A DNA stretch of 64,000 nt from Pseudobdellovibrionaceae bacterium (GCA_013359135.1 JABWCN010000015.1:1-64000); one strand, 5' to 3'; positions 51,579 to 60,768 are shown, numbered from the stretch's first letter. Program-made: numbers and translations. Notes: generated by a model not told the origin, from the sequence alone.

Positions 51579-52850
51579 TTAAAGAGTAACTTTAGAGAAA
51601 ATCAAACACCCATTAGTTCCACCAAAACCAAAGCTGTTGTTTAAAGCATGAGTGATTTTGCCTTCACGAGCATGATCAGGTATATAGTCTAAGTCACATT
51701 CTTCACTAAGGTTTTCGATATTAATTGTTGGTGGTGCAATCTGATCTCTAAGAGACATAATACAAATAGCACTTTCTAAAGCACCTGCAGCTCCTAAGAG
51801 ATGTCCAGTCATAGATTTAGTGCCAGAAACCCAAAGTTTCTTGGAGTGATCTTTAAAGAGATTCTTAATTGCAAGAGTTTCCAAGCCATCACCAACAGGA
51901 GTTGATGTTGCGTGGGCGTTAACATAGTCAATTTGTTCTGGACTCAAACCAGAATCTTTAAGTGCTAGGAACATCGCTCTACGACCGCCTTCTCCTTCTG
52001 GAGCGGGTGTTGTAAAGTGACTCGCATCTGAACTAGCGCCGTAACCAGAAATTTCGCAAAGTATATTGGCTCCTCTTTTAATAGCACCTTCCATACTTTC
52101 TAGAACGAATACGGCTCCCCCCTCTGAAAGAACAAATCCATCTCTATCTTTATCGAAAGGTCTTGATGCTTTTTCGGGACTATCGTTTCTAGTAGACAAG
52201 GCCCTCATAGCTCCAAAACCACCAATTGCAGAAGGACAAACTGTGGCTTCAACTCCACCAGCAAGCATATATTCGCATTTTCCGTATCTTATGTAATTAT
52301 AAGCTTCACCGATTGAATGAACACCTGTGGCGCAAGCACTTGTTATAGAGTAATTTGGCCCTTTAGCTCCTACGGCTATAGAAACCTGTCCTGAAGCTAG
52401 ATTTGTGATAACACCAGGAATAAAGAAGGGAGAAATTCTCCCTGGACCTCTAGTTCTTAGTCTTTCAAGCTGTTCTTCGATCATGGGTAGACCACCCATT
52501 CCCGTACTTACAAAAACGCCAGTTGATAACAACTGTTCGTCATTAAGCTTTAAATTTGCCATTTCTAGAGCCATCTTGGTGCAGGCAATCCCATAATGGA
52601 TAAAGGTATCCATTTTTTTTTGTTCTTTTTTTTCAATGTAAAGATCAGGATTAAAACCTTTAACCTCACCAGCAATTTGAGTATCAAAACCAGTAGTATC
52701 AAACTTAGTGATTTTACTGATTCCAGATTTCCCTTTAAGGAGATGACTCCAAGTTTCTTCGATATTAAGTCCTAAAGGACTAATAGCACCGATTCCTGTT
52801 ATAACAACTCTTCTTACTGGTTGAGATGGCTTTTCGAAACGTGAGTTCAT
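51579..52850 (-). CDS. fabF: 3-oxoacyl-[ACP] synthase II
   Basis: 423 residues. Active-site Cys in ITSACATGVHSIG, first His in VNAHATSTPVGDGLETLA, second His in KSMTGHLLGAAGALE, and the C-terminal NNSFGFGGTNGCLIF. It elongates acyl-ACP with malonyl-ACP. About 10 extra residues precede the usual start. Last gene of a fatty-acid block, 5 nt after acpP. Confidence 0.97.
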   Translation of the reverse strand: MNSRFEKPSQPVRRVVITGIGAISPLGLNIEETWSHLLKGKSGISKITKFDTTGFDTQIAGEVKGFNPDLYIEKKEQKKMDTFIHYGIACTKMALEMANLKLNDEQLLSTGVFVSTGMGGLPMIEEQLERLRTRGPGRISPFFIPGVITNLASGQVSIAVGAKGPNYSITSACATGVHSIGEAYNYIRYGKCEYMLAGGVEATVCPSAIGGFGAMRALSTRNDSPEKASRPFDKDRDGFVLSEGGAVFVLESMEGAIKRGANILCEISGYGASSDASHFTTPAPEGEGGRRAMFLALKDSGLSPEQIDYVNAHATSTPVGDGLETLAIKNLFKDHSKKLWVSGTKSMTGHLLGAAGALESAICIMSLRDQIAPPTINIENLSEECDLDYIPDHAREGKITHALNNSFGFGGTNGCLIFSKVTL

Positions 52851-52855
52851 AAATA

Positions 52856-53092
52856 TTATAACTTACCTTTAGTTTCTAAGTACTTAGTAACATCTTGAAC
52901 TGTTTTTAATTTTTCAGCATCTTCATCAGGAATTTCAATGTCAAATTCTTCTTCCATTGCCATAACTAATTCTACGATGTCTAAGCTGTCTGCGCCTAAA
53001 TCATCGATAAAAGATGCTTCTGGCTTTACCTTTTCAGGATCCACACTTAATTGCTCAACGATAATATCTTTGATTTTAGGATTTAATGACAT
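52856..53092 (-). CDS. acpP: Acyl carrier protein
   Basis: 78 residues from the ATG at 53092, preceded by the strong site AAGGAGG; an upstream frame start is less likely. The phosphopantetheine Ser is in [13 protein letters not shown], and the C terminus [15 protein letters not shown] is typical. It carries the growing acyl chain as a 4'-phosphopantetheine thioester. Placed between fabG and fabF as in most bacteria. Confidence 0.97.
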   Translation of the reverse strand: MSLNPKIKDIIVEQLSVDPEKVKPEASFIDDLGADSLDIVELVMAMEEEFDIEIPDEDAEKLKTVQDVTKYLETKGKL

Positions 53093-53186
53093 ATTTGCCT
53101 CCTTAGTAGTTTCGATATCCATAATTATACCTCTTTTGTTTTAAATTCATTTTTTAGAAAAATATCATAACAAAATAAACAATTTA

Positions 53187-53220
53187 CCAAAAGGATCAAT
53201 AAAAAAATTGATTCTTTTGG
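53187..53220 (-). other. Hairpin between fabG and acpP
   Basis: The minus strand reads CCAAAAGAATCAAT, then a T7 loop, then ATTGATCCTTTTGG: a 14-bp stem with one G-T-type mismatch. It begins 2 nt after the fabG stop. Followed by a T-rich but interrupted run. It may partly terminate the operon before acpP, which usually needs more transcript, so it may be an RNA-processing or attenuation site. Confidence 0.5.
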
Positions 53221-53221
53221 C

Positions 53222-53962
53222 TCACTCCATAAACATTCCACCATTAATGCTTAATGTGTGGCCTGTGATGTATGAACTTTCATCACTCAATAAAAATTTT
53301 ACAGCGTTAGCAACATCTTTAGCGTCACCCATTCTTTGTAAAGGAATTTTATCCATGATCTTAGCTTTTACTTCATCATTTAGAACATGGGTCATTTCTG
53401 TCGCAATAAAGCCTGGAGCAACACAATTCACTCTGATGTTTCTGGCGGCTAATTCTTGAGCTACAGATTTACTAAAACCAATAAGACCAGCTTTTGAGGC
53501 GGCATAGTTCGACTGACCAGCATTTCCAGTCTGTCCAATTACGCTGGTTATATTAACGATAGAGCCTTTTCTAGACTTCATCATTACTTTAGAGAGAGCC
53601 TTAGTTAGTAAAAAAGCCCCTTTAAGATTGGTATTAATAACATTTTCAAAATCCTCTGACTTCATTCTTAAAAGCAGTCCGTCTTTGGTGATTCCTGCAT
53701 TATTAACTAAGCCATCGATCTCTGGCCATTTAGAAAAAATCAGTTCAAGCCCTTTATTGATAGAGTTTTCGTTTGAAATGTCCATTTGAACTGTGAAATG
53801 TCCTTCGCCTCTCAATCCAGAAAGAACTTTTTTGGCAGAGTCTTCATTTGAACTATAAGTAAAAGCAACTTGAGCACCACTGTCAGCAAGGACTTGCACT
53901 ATAGAGGCTCCAATGCCACGACTTCCACCAGTAACTATAATTTTTTTTCCAGATAGTAACAT
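53222..53962 (-). CDS. fabG: 3-oxoacyl-[ACP] reductase
   Basis: 246 residues of a classical SDR: VTGGSRGIGASIVQV, NNAGITKDGLLLRMK, catalytic Ser in VNITSVIGQTGN, Tyr and Lys in NYAASKAGLIGF, and C-terminal TLSINGGMFME. NADPH-dependent reduction in fatty-acid elongation. Located between fabD and acpP. Confidence 0.97.
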   Translation of the reverse strand: MLLSGKKIIVTGGSRGIGASIVQVLADSGAQVAFTYSSNEDSAKKVLSGLRGEGHFTVQMDISNENSINKGLELIFSKWPEIDGLVNNAGITKDGLLLRMKSEDFENVINTNLKGAFLLTKALSKVMMKSRKGSIVNITSVIGQTGNAGQSNYAASKAGLIGFSKSVAQELAARNIRVNCVAPGFIATEMTHVLNDEVKAKIMDKIPLQRMGDAKDVANAVKFLLSDESSYITGHTLSINGGMFME

Positions 53963-53990
53963 AACATTCCTTTTTAATTTTCTAGTGATC

Positions 53991-54962
53991 CTAATTTTTC
54001 CTAAAATCCAAATGATTTTTAATAAGCTCTAAATCATCAAGGGATTGAGTTGTAAAAATATGAAATTTCTCGCTATCCATTTTTTTAAATAAACCTTTAA
54101 GTACTTGACCATGACCACATTCAATTCCAAATGTTAAGTTTTTCTCAAGTAATAAGGACATAGTTTGCGTCCATAGAACAGGAGCTGAAACTTGAGAGAT
54201 TAAATTTTGTCTTAGCGTATTAGGATCACTAACAAAAGTGGCGTTAAAATTTTGAATAATAGGAAATGTTGGTTTGTTAAATGAAATAGCACTAAGAACC
54301 TCTTTCATTTTTTCTTGAGCAGAATTCATCATTTGACAGTGAAAAGGCGCAGAAACATTCAAAGGGATTAGCTTAGCTCTTTTAGGTGAGCCTGGAATTA
54401 ACTCAGCATTGAAGTTTTCTTTTAGCCATTTCAAACACTCACTAGAGCCACTAATAACAATTTGGCCAGGGGAGTTAAAATTAGCTGGAGAAATTGGTGT
54501 ATGTTTTGAGTTTTTTTCTGTCCATTCACACAACCATTTAACTTGGTCGTTATCGAGGCCAAGTACGGCCATCATTCCACCTTGCCCCAATGGAACTGCA
54601 GATTGCATTGCTTGACCTCTGATTCTAACAGCCCTCATAGCGTCAGAGAACGAAACAGATCCAGCGGCAACTAAGGCCGCGTACTCTCCAATAGAATGCC
54701 CAGCGGCAGCCTCTGCATTAATGCCAAACTCTTTAATTAGAACTCTTTGAGAGGCAGTTGAAACACAAAGCAGAGCGGGTTGAGTGTTTTCAGTAAGAGC
54801 GAGTTCTGCCTCAGTGCCTTGGAAACAGAGCTTTGTCATATCAATCTTGAGAGCTTCACTTGCTTCAGCAAAAGTTTCTTTAGCAATAGAGAAGTTTTCA
54901 AATAAAAATTCGCCCATTTTTGGCGACTGACTACCTTGTCCGGGAAACAATAAAACAGCCAT
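53991..54962 (-). CDS. fabD: Malonyl-CoA-[ACP] transacylase
   Basis: 323 residues. FPGQGSQSPKMGEFLF at the start, nucleophile Ser in AAGHSIGEYAALVA, the Arg-Gly-Gln RIRGQAMQSAVPLGQG, and the catalytic His in NVSAPFHCQMMNSA. It loads malonyl groups onto ACP. Follows fabH with a 25-nt gap. Confidence 0.96.
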   Translation of the reverse strand: MAVLLFPGQGSQSPKMGEFLFENFSIAKETFAEASEALKIDMTKLCFQGTEAELALTENTQPALLCVSTASQRVLIKEFGINAEAAAGHSIGEYAALVAAGSVSFSDAMRAVRIRGQAMQSAVPLGQGGMMAVLGLDNDQVKWLCEWTEKNSKHTPISPANFNSPGQIVISGSSECLKWLKENFNAELIPGSPKRAKLIPLNVSAPFHCQMMNSAQEKMKEVLSAISFNKPTFPIIQNFNATFVSDPNTLRQNLISQVSAPVLWTQTMSLLLEKNLTFGIECGHGQVLKGLFKKMDSEKFHIFTTQSLDDLELIKNHLDFRKN

Positions 54963-54987
54963 AAAATCCTTTTAATTATTTCAAAGT

Positions 54988-55983
54988 TTAAAATCTAAGA
55001 AGTATGCTTCCAGAGGTTAATCCAGCACCGAAAGCTGCGAGTAAGATCAGTTGTCCTCTTTTGATTTTCCCCTCTTGATAAGCAAGATCGAAAGCTAACG
55101 GAATACTTGCGGCTGAAGTATTGCCTGTTTCATTTAAACTGACTATTACCTTTTCCTTAGGAAATTCAAAATGATCCGCAACGCTTTCAAGAATACGCAG
55201 ATTAGCTTGGTGAGGAACCAGCCAGTCAACCTGATTAGGGTTAACATTATTAGCGGCAAGGGCTTCATGACAGCAGTCGGTAAGTGTTCTAACTGCATTT
55301 TTGAAAATTTCACGTCCCTTCATTTTTACATATTGGGACTCGGCCTTCAGAACAGCTTCGGAGAATGGTATTTTTGATCCTCCGGCTGGCAAAACAAAAA
55401 GATCCCCCAAATTGCCATCAGCATGAAGGTGAGAACTGAAAATAATATTTTCGTCTTGATTGCTTGTTCTAGATAAAATCCAGGCACCAGCACCATCACC
55501 AAATAGTATACAAGTTTCTCTATCTTTATAGTTTACAAAACGATGTAAGACTTCAGCTCCTACAACAAGTACATTTTTATAAACACCAGTTCTGATAAAC
55601 TGATCAGCTACGGAAAGAGCGTAGACAAAACCAGAACAAGCAGCAGATAGATCGAATGAAAAAATATTTCTACAGCCTAGTTTACTTTGCAAAACACAAG
55701 CTGTAGACGGCATAATTTGATCAGGACTTACAGTTGCAACTATTATCATGTCCAAATCTTCAGCCTTAAGATTGGCCATGTCTAAAGCTTTCAGAGTCGC
55801 TTTGTAAGCAAGGTCAGAGGTTGCCTCTTCGGGGCTAGCCATATGACGACGTTCAATACCAGTTCTTTCCACAATCCATTGATTGTTAGTTTCAACTAAT
55901 TTTTCCAAATCAAAGTTTGTAAGAACCTTTTCTGGAAGATAAGAACCAATACCAGAAACTTTAGATCTAAATTCACTAGCCAT
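54988..55983 (-). CDS. fabH: 3-oxoacyl-[ACP] synthase III
   Basis: 331 residues. Active-site Cys in FDLSAACSGFVYALS, the His of LVPHQANLRI and Asn of NETGNTSAASIPLAFD complete the Cys-His-Asn triad, and the protein starts with the usual GIGSYLPEKVLTNFDLEK. It starts fatty-acid synthesis from acetyl-CoA and malonyl-ACP. Directly downstream of rpmF (17 nt) with no plsX in between. Confidence 0.96.
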   Translation of the reverse strand: MASEFRSKVSGIGSYLPEKVLTNFDLEKLVETNNQWIVERTGIERRHMASPEEATSDLAYKATLKALDMANLKAEDLDMIIVATVSPDQIMPSTACVLQSKLGCRNIFSFDLSAACSGFVYALSVADQFIRTGVYKNVLVVGAEVLHRFVNYKDRETCILFGDGAGAWILSRTSNQDENIIFSSHLHADGNLGDLFVLPAGGSKIPFSEAVLKAESQYVKMKGREIFKNAVRTLTDCCHEALAANNVNPNQVDWLVPHQANLRILESVADHFEFPKEKVIVSLNETGNTSAASIPLAFDLAYQEGKIKRGQLILLAAFGAGLTSGSILLRF

Positions 55984-56000
55984 AGATTAAAGCTCTCTAT

Positions 56001-56225
56001 CTATTCGTTAGTTGCTGTTTCTTCTTTTGCTTCTTTTTTCACTTTAGGAGGAAGAATTTGCTTTCCTTTGTAATAATAAGCGCCATCAGCAGTTTTATGA
56101 GCGTGATGAGGTTTATGAAACTCACCAGTTTTTTTGTCAAATCCAACCGCTGGCATTTCTAAGCCGTCATGAGATCGTCTCATATCACGTTTACTTCTTG
56201 AGGTCTTTTTCTTTGGTGTAGGCAT
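56001..56225 (-). CDS. rpmF: 50S ribosomal protein L32
   Basis: 74 residues with the L32 start MPTPKKKTSRSKRDMRRSHD and the rest PHHAHKTADGAYYYKGKQIL. Zinc-binding Cys pairs are absent (a C-minus form). The C terminus (KVKKEAKEETATNE) is longer and more acidic than usual. Standard position before the fatty-acid genes and after a DUF177 gene. Confidence 0.95.
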   Translation of the reverse strand: MPTPKKKTSRSKRDMRRSHDGLEMPAVGFDKKTGEFHKPHHAHKTADGAYYYKGKQILPPKVKKEAKEETATNE

Positions 56226-56374
56226 TGTAGCTCCTTAATAATTTCTAAAGGTTGAATTAATGTCTTAATTTCTTAAATAAATCAATATTGTAGATCATTT
56301 CTTATCGCTTTGTGTTATTTTTTCTATAAAAGCTGCATTTAAAGTTGGCAGTTATTGAAAAACCCACAAGGAAA

Positions 56375-56944
56375 TTAGTGTTTTTCAATTTTAATGGACT
56401 TTAAACTAGCAAATGGATTGTTTTCCTTAAGATCTTGATGAGAGGTTTTTTCCTCAATATTACCTAAAAAATCCTTTATATTTAGTCCACAGTCACTACA
56501 CTCATTTTTCTCATTTACTGTGGGTGATGGATTATAAGGAACTATTAAAGCAATGGCTTCATGAAGGTATTCACCTATATCAAATTTCATTTGTTCAGAA
56601 TACTCTAAAGAATCAGGACCTGAGATGTCTAATTCAGAAAAATGATTTGCTTTACTGTATTTACCATCTCTTGTCAGCTCTTGAGGAGGAATTAAAATTT
56701 CATGGAAACGACTTTGAACAGGAAACTGAATGTTTTGACCACAGTAAGAACAAATCTCTTTGGTTCTTGTTTTAATCCAACCTTTGAGCTCAAAATCTCT
56801 TGAGTTTAGGGGTCTTATTGAAAATTCAGCCTGGTACTTATTAGTCCCGATTAAATCACTAATAGCTGTAGTGATTTCAGCAGTTTCGTCACTATATTTA
56901 AAGTTTTTACCATCTTCATTAATTTCAAATAAATTTATTATCAT
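56375..56944 (-). CDS. yceD: DUF177 (YceD) family protein
   Basis: 189 residues matching the family that precedes rpmF: the middle cysteine pair CSYCG (about 68-71), a SELDISGPDSLEYSEQMKFD linker, DIGEYLHEAIALIVPYNPS, and a second pair CSDCG near the end. DUF177/YceD supports 23S rRNA accumulation or processing in other organisms. The neighbour rpmF (149 nt downstream) supports the call. Confidence 0.88.
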   Translation of the reverse strand: MIINLFEINEDGKNFKYSDETAEITTAISDLIGTNKYQAEFSIRPLNSRDFELKGWIKTRTKEICSYCGQNIQFPVQSRFHEILIPPQELTRDGKYSKANHFSELDISGPDSLEYSEQMKFDIGEYLHEAIALIVPYNPSPTVNEKNECSDCGLNIKDFLGNIEEKTSHQDLKENNPFASLKSIKIEKH

Positions 56945-57106
56945 AATAGGTCCTTCTAAGAGTTTTCAAACAAGAAGAGTATTCGTAATATCAGAAGAAA
57001 GACACGTAAGCTAAATAACATGCAAAGTCAAACTTAAAGAATGAACTTGTGTCTAACTTTGCATTGTAGGCTTTTCTTAAGCTCAGATAGCGCTGAATAA
57101 AATTCA

Positions 57107-58045
57107 CTATGGCAAAAACTGATCCTCTGCTTTAAGATTTCGCTTAATTAATGCAAGAGTTTTCATCTGTTGAATCAACTCTTGCCATCGTTGCAGAGTC
57201 ATTGAACCAACACCTTTATCCGTTTTAATTAAATTAACTTGAGCTTTAGCGCTGAGGTTAAAAGTTTCCAAATCCATAGAGGTATTGAGTTCATGCATTT
57301 TTTGATTGGTTGATTGAAAATCTAAAAGATATTGCTCCCAACCTTCACGCACTGATTTTAGCATTTTTTCAGTTAATTCTTTGTTATTCTTTAAAAAGTC
57401 TTTTCTTACAGCAAGTACTGTCGTGTAGGGATTGAACCCCTCATCAGCAACAAGGTAACTGGAGACTTTAACTCCCAGTTTTTCGGCTGCAATAGGTTCA
57501 CTAGTTATAAAACCTTGCTGAGAGAGTTGTTGATCTTTTTGAAATTGAGTTAGCCCTCCTAAGTAGGGAACCATTTTGACTTTAGACTGAGGGTATTTTT
57601 TTCTAAGGAACAATGAATAACTTAAACCCGACTGCCAGGCCAAATAGCCATCATTCTGTAAAATATCGGCTATCGATTTTAATCCTCTAGACTTATGTGA
57701 CATTAGCATTTGAGGGTTTGTTTGAAAGGTGGCAAATAGAGCTACAATTTGGTTTTTTGCATTTTTGTCATTAGAAATTAATATTTCTTCTGCGGAAACA
57801 ATCGCAAAATCAACTACCCCTTTAGATAACATTTGAATCGTAGGGGTTCCAGAACCCCCTTTTAAAATCTCGACATTGAGTGTATTTTTTTTGAATATCC
57901 CATGAAACTGAGCCTGATAAAAACCGCCAAATTGTGGTTCTGGAACCCAATTTAAGGCTAAAGAAATGGGTTTTGATTCCTGCGCATAAGTTTGAATTAC
58001 AAACAAAAAAACAAATGTCATTGACTTGATCATTTTTAGTATCAT
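57107..58045 (-). CDS. NMT1/THI5-like ABC importer substrate-binding protein
   Basis: 312 residues with a signal peptide (ends TYAQ), then the NMT1/THI5 pattern: SLALNWVPEPQFGGFYQAQF, LKGGSGTPTIQMLSKGVVDF, VSAEEILISNDK, EPIAAEKLGVKVS and NPYTTVLAVRKDF. Relatives bind pyrimidine-type thiamin precursors or similar small molecules. Last gene of a four-gene minus-strand operon; the permease gene is 27 nt upstream. No TPP riboswitch was found upstream of the operon. Confidence 0.85.
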   Translation of the reverse strand: MILKMIKSMTFVFLFVIQTYAQESKPISLALNWVPEPQFGGFYQAQFHGIFKKNTLNVEILKGGSGTPTIQMLSKGVVDFAIVSAEEILISNDKNAKNQIVALFATFQTNPQMLMSHKSRGLKSIADILQNDGYLAWQSGLSYSLFLRKKYPQSKVKMVPYLGGLTQFQKDQQLSQQGFITSEPIAAEKLGVKVSSYLVADEGFNPYTTVLAVRKDFLKNNKELTEKMLKSVREGWEQYLLDFQSTNQKMHELNTSMDLETFNLSAKAQVNLIKTDKGVGSMTLQRWQELIQQMKTLALIKRNLKAEDQFLP

Positions 58046-58072
58046 TTAAATTATCCCTTCTTAGGTTTAAAA

Positions 58073-58834
58073 TTATTCCTTGTAATCTAAATTAAAAGGT
58101 CTCTTTAGATGAATAATAAAATTTATAAAACGCAAAACAAGTAAAAAAAATAGTCCAATACCTGCTAATAAAATTAAACAAACATAAACCATATCTATAC
58201 GTTGTTGCGTTCTTGCTGTATCAATCAAATTACCTAAACCAGAACCAGCCACGAATTCACCGGCAACCACGCCAATAACAGCAAGTCCTGAGCTGATTTT
58301 AAGACCTGCGTAAATGTAAGGATAAGCCGCCGGTAGTTTTAAATAAAAAAGGGTTTTTGCGGCGGAAACATCATAAACTTTAAAAAGATCCAGCAGTTCC
58401 TTTTTTGTACTATCAAGGCCAATAAGAGAATTTGCAATTATAGGGAAAATACTTACGAATATAGCTGACGATAGGATGGTAGGTGTTCCATAACCCAGAT
58501 AAATTACCAATAAAGGAGCAATTGCGATAATGGGAACTGTTTGAAAAAAGATAGCATAAGGAAAAATCATTCTTTTTAAATAACTAAAAAGCGAAAACAA
58601 TAAAGAGAGACTAAGTCCCAACGTGAAACTCGCAACAAGGCTTAAAGCACTATGAATAAAAGTTTCCTTTAGGGCAATTTGGAAAGTATTTTCCTCAGAA
58701 AAAAAAGTCTGAATTAAGAGACTTAAGGGGGGAAATAACTGAGTATCTATAATTCCTTTGAACGCCAAAAATTCCAACCCAAAAAAGTAAACTATGAAAG
58801 CCAGCAAAGGTGGAAAAATACGATTGAAAAACAT
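58073..58834 (-). CDS. ABC importer permease (ThiX/SsuC-like)
   Basis: 253 residues with about six membrane helices and the EAA loop (YDVSAAKTLFYLKLPAAYPY). It is the membrane channel of the importer. The start overlaps the ATPase stop by one nucleotide. Family features fit the aliphatic sulfonate/nitrate/thiamin-precursor class; the substrate is not given by sequence alone. Confidence 0.88.
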   Translation of the reverse strand: MFFNRIFPPLLAFIVYFFGLEFLAFKGIIDTQLFPPLSLLIQTFFSEENTFQIALKETFIHSALSLVASFTLGLSLSLLFSLFSYLKRMIFPYAIFFQTVPIIAIAPLLVIYLGYGTPTILSSAIFVSIFPIIANSLIGLDSTKKELLDLFKVYDVSAAKTLFYLKLPAAYPYIYAGLKISSGLAVIGVVAGEFVAGSGLGNLIDTARTQQRIDMVYVCLILLAGIGLFFLLVLRFINFIIHLKRPFNLDYKE

Positions 58835-59604
58835 TAACTGCTCCCTAAATCCGCTAGTTGATCTATAGTGTCCAAAAAGTCTTTAGTTTTCCTGAGTGAT
58901 CTATGTCGATTAGTAGGTAGTGAAACATTTAGGAATTCCAATTGAGTTGACTTGTCGGGATTGTTTTCAGAACTGATAAACTTTAAGACCCTTTGACTTA
59001 AAAAGACAGCCTCACTTTGGGAATGTGTAACAAAAACGATATTCATTCTTTGTTTATCTTTGGAAGAGTTTTTACTGTTTTCCCAAATTTCCAACAGCTC
59101 TTCTTGTAGCTCAAAACGAATGGTCTCGTCTAGGGCCGCAAAAGGTTCATCCATGAGTAGTAGATCTGGTGTATTAAGTAGGGCTCTAGCTATAGACACA
59201 CGCATTTTCATTCCTCCGGAAAGCTGATGTGGAAAAGACTTTGCGTAGGGAGTTAGTTTTACCAGACTCAAGGTTTCTTGAATCTTTTTGTCCTGTGTTT
59301 TTAAGTTGGATGAGCCAAGAATTGAAATCTTTATATTTTCGGTAACATTAAGCCAGGGCAGCAATGCTGGATCTTGAAAAACATAGGAAACTCGACAGGG
59401 GTCTGAAAGTTGAATTTGTCCGCTAGACAAACTCTCTATTTGAGCCAGGCATTTTAGCAGGGTTGATTTGCCACAACCAGAGGGGCCAACAATAGATAAA
59501 AACTCACCCTTTTGGGAGGTTAAATTAAGATCTTTGAAAAGGAATTTTTGGTTATACCTTTTACTAACGTTAATCAGAGAAAAGCGATCCACCCCTATAT
59601 CCAA
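58834..59604 (-). CDS. ABC importer ATP-binding protein
   Basis: 256 residues. Walker A GPSGCGKSTLLKC, Q loop FQDPALLPW, signature LSGGMKMRVSIARAL, Walker B LLMDEPFAALDE and H loop FVTHSQSEAVFLS: all intact. NtrD/SsuB/TauB class. It overlaps the oxygenase-like gene by 10 nt and the permease gene by 1 nt, so the four genes form a tight operon. Confidence 0.92.
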   Translation of the reverse strand: MDIGVDRFSLINVSKRYNQKFLFKDLNLTSQKGEFLSIVGPSGCGKSTLLKCLAQIESLSSGQIQLSDPCRVSYVFQDPALLPWLNVTENIKISILGSSNLKTQDKKIQETLSLVKLTPYAKSFPHQLSGGMKMRVSIARALLNTPDLLLMDEPFAALDETIRFELQEELLEIWENSKNSSKDKQRMNIVFVTHSQSEAVFLSQRVLKFISSENNPDKSTQLEFLNVSLPTNRHRSLRKTKDFLDTIDQLADLGSS

Positions 59605-60236
59605 TCATAATTGAAGCTAACACTGATTCTAGGTTTAGAGTGAGTGTTTTGATTTACTTCATGTCTGAGCCAGCTTTCAAAGAGAACCAGCTTCCCAGGA
59701 GTTGGGATAAAATTGTAAAAATTAAGATTATCTTTTTTGGGGTTTTCTTTTTTTGGAGGTACGGCCATCATCATAGGAAAACGAGGGTCTTCGAACTTTA
59801 AAGCTGGACCATTTTTACCTGGAATATCAACGTAAAATGTACCGGAAATCACGCTAAGCGGGTGAATATGTCCGGTGTGAATTACAGAGTTTGGCATGAT
59901 ATTAATCCATAACTTTGAAATAACTAAGGATTTATTAGGGATGTTGAAATCCAATTCCTTGGAAAAAAGGTAGATATGCTTGTCTATTTTTTGTTTAAGC
60001 TCAAAAAAGGAAGATGAAAAATGGTGAAGCTGGTCTAATCCTTCTTTAGTAGAGCCGTAAGAGGTGTAACCCTTATAATAGTTTTTTTGACTCCACTTCT
60101 GACCCTCTTTATCGTACGCTGAAATTCTTAAAATTTCTTTTTTTAAAGAAGACAAGTAAGAGTTTTTTTCTTTTTTAAGCAAATCAACAGAATAAATTTT
60201 TGTTGGGAATAAGTAATCAATCATATGAGAATTCAA
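59595..60236 (-). CDS. 2OG-Fe(II) oxygenase-like protein (TIGR02466 type), first gene of the importer operon
   Basis: 213 residues. The iron-site pattern is visible: HTGHIHPLSVISGTFYVDIP, then FEDPRF, and near the end LVLFESWLRHEV followed by PRISVSFNYDW, matching the HxH...H...R of TIGR02466. Such proteins are putative oxygenases, often on phosphonates or other small metabolites. An alternative start at MIDYLF (60224) has no better ribosome site. Being the first gene of the importer operon suggests the enzyme acts on the imported substrate or makes it from a precursor. Confidence 0.72.
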   Translation of the reverse strand: MNSHMIDYLFPTKIYSVDLLKKEKNSYLSSLKKEILRISAYDKEGQKWSQKNYYKGYTSYGSTKEGLDQLHHFSSSFFELKQKIDKHIYLFSKELDFNIPNKSLVISKLWINIMPNSVIHTGHIHPLSVISGTFYVDIPGKNGPALKFEDPRFPMMMAVPPKKENPKKDNLNFYNFIPTPGKLVLFESWLRHEVNQNTHSKPRISVSFNYDWI

Positions 60237-60243
60237 TATAAAG

Positions 60244-60259
60244 TTGACTTTAAAGTCAA
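60244..60259. promoter_or_regulatory. 16-bp palindrome just before the importer operon
   Basis: TTGACTTT/AAAGTCAA is a perfect palindrome 8 bases upstream of the ATG at 60236. TTGACT resembles a -35 in both directions. It overlaps the likely ribosome-binding area, so a repressor bound here would block the operon. No regulator gene is adjacent. Confidence 0.45.
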
Positions 60260-60423
60260 TGTCTCATGATGAATGTCTAATAATTTGACAGCTGTATTGC
60301 CCCAAAAGATCTATGATGAAATAATCAAAGAAAAATCTCTTTATAAGCAAATCTAGGTTTCATTTCAATGGTTAGGTTTTTGCAGTTGTATAAAAGTAAG
60401 GAATAAAGCAAAAGAGGGAATTT

Positions 60424-60768
60424 ATGAAACATATCATTTTAATATTAACATTTTTAAGTTTTGCTCAAGCTAAAGTTGAAGATTTTAATTCAATAATTAA
60501 TGAAGATATTAAAGCTCAAAAAGAATTACATAAAGAATTTAAGAAAAACATAGCGCACGAGAATAAAGAGGTTTCTCGTCAGTTCAATGAGGAATTAGAC
60601 TCTGCGAGAAAGAAAGAAGTAATTGTTTTAGAAAACACTCAAAGTGAGTATATTGCTCCTTCTAGTAATCAATTTTTAAAATTTAAAAAAGAAATAAAAC
60701 AAAAAGCTCCTAACTTAAGAAAAAACCAACATCGCGTTGCTAAAGAAATTAAAGAATTAGATATCTAA
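60424..60768 (+). CDS. Small exported helical protein (114 aa)
   Basis: A signal peptide (LTFLSFAQA) with a GAGGG site before it, followed by a Lys/Glu-rich, probably coiled-coil body (NEDIKAQKELHKEFKKNIAH) and a basic tail. No family recognised. It converges with the recombinase gene, overlapping by 4 nt (60765-60768). Possibly a periplasmic charged protein; could also be chance, but the signal peptide and ribosome site favour a real gene. Confidence 0.65.
   Translation: MKHIILILTFLSFAQAKVEDFNSIINEDIKAQKELHKEFKKNIAHENKEVSRQFNEELDSARKKEVIVLENTQSEYIAPSSNQFLKFKKEIKQKAPNLRKNQHRVAKEIKELDI

Noticed and set aside
60237-60423. TPP riboswitch before the importer operon
   Set aside because: Looked for CTGAGA and the ACCTGATCTGG-type core on the minus strand and found neither.
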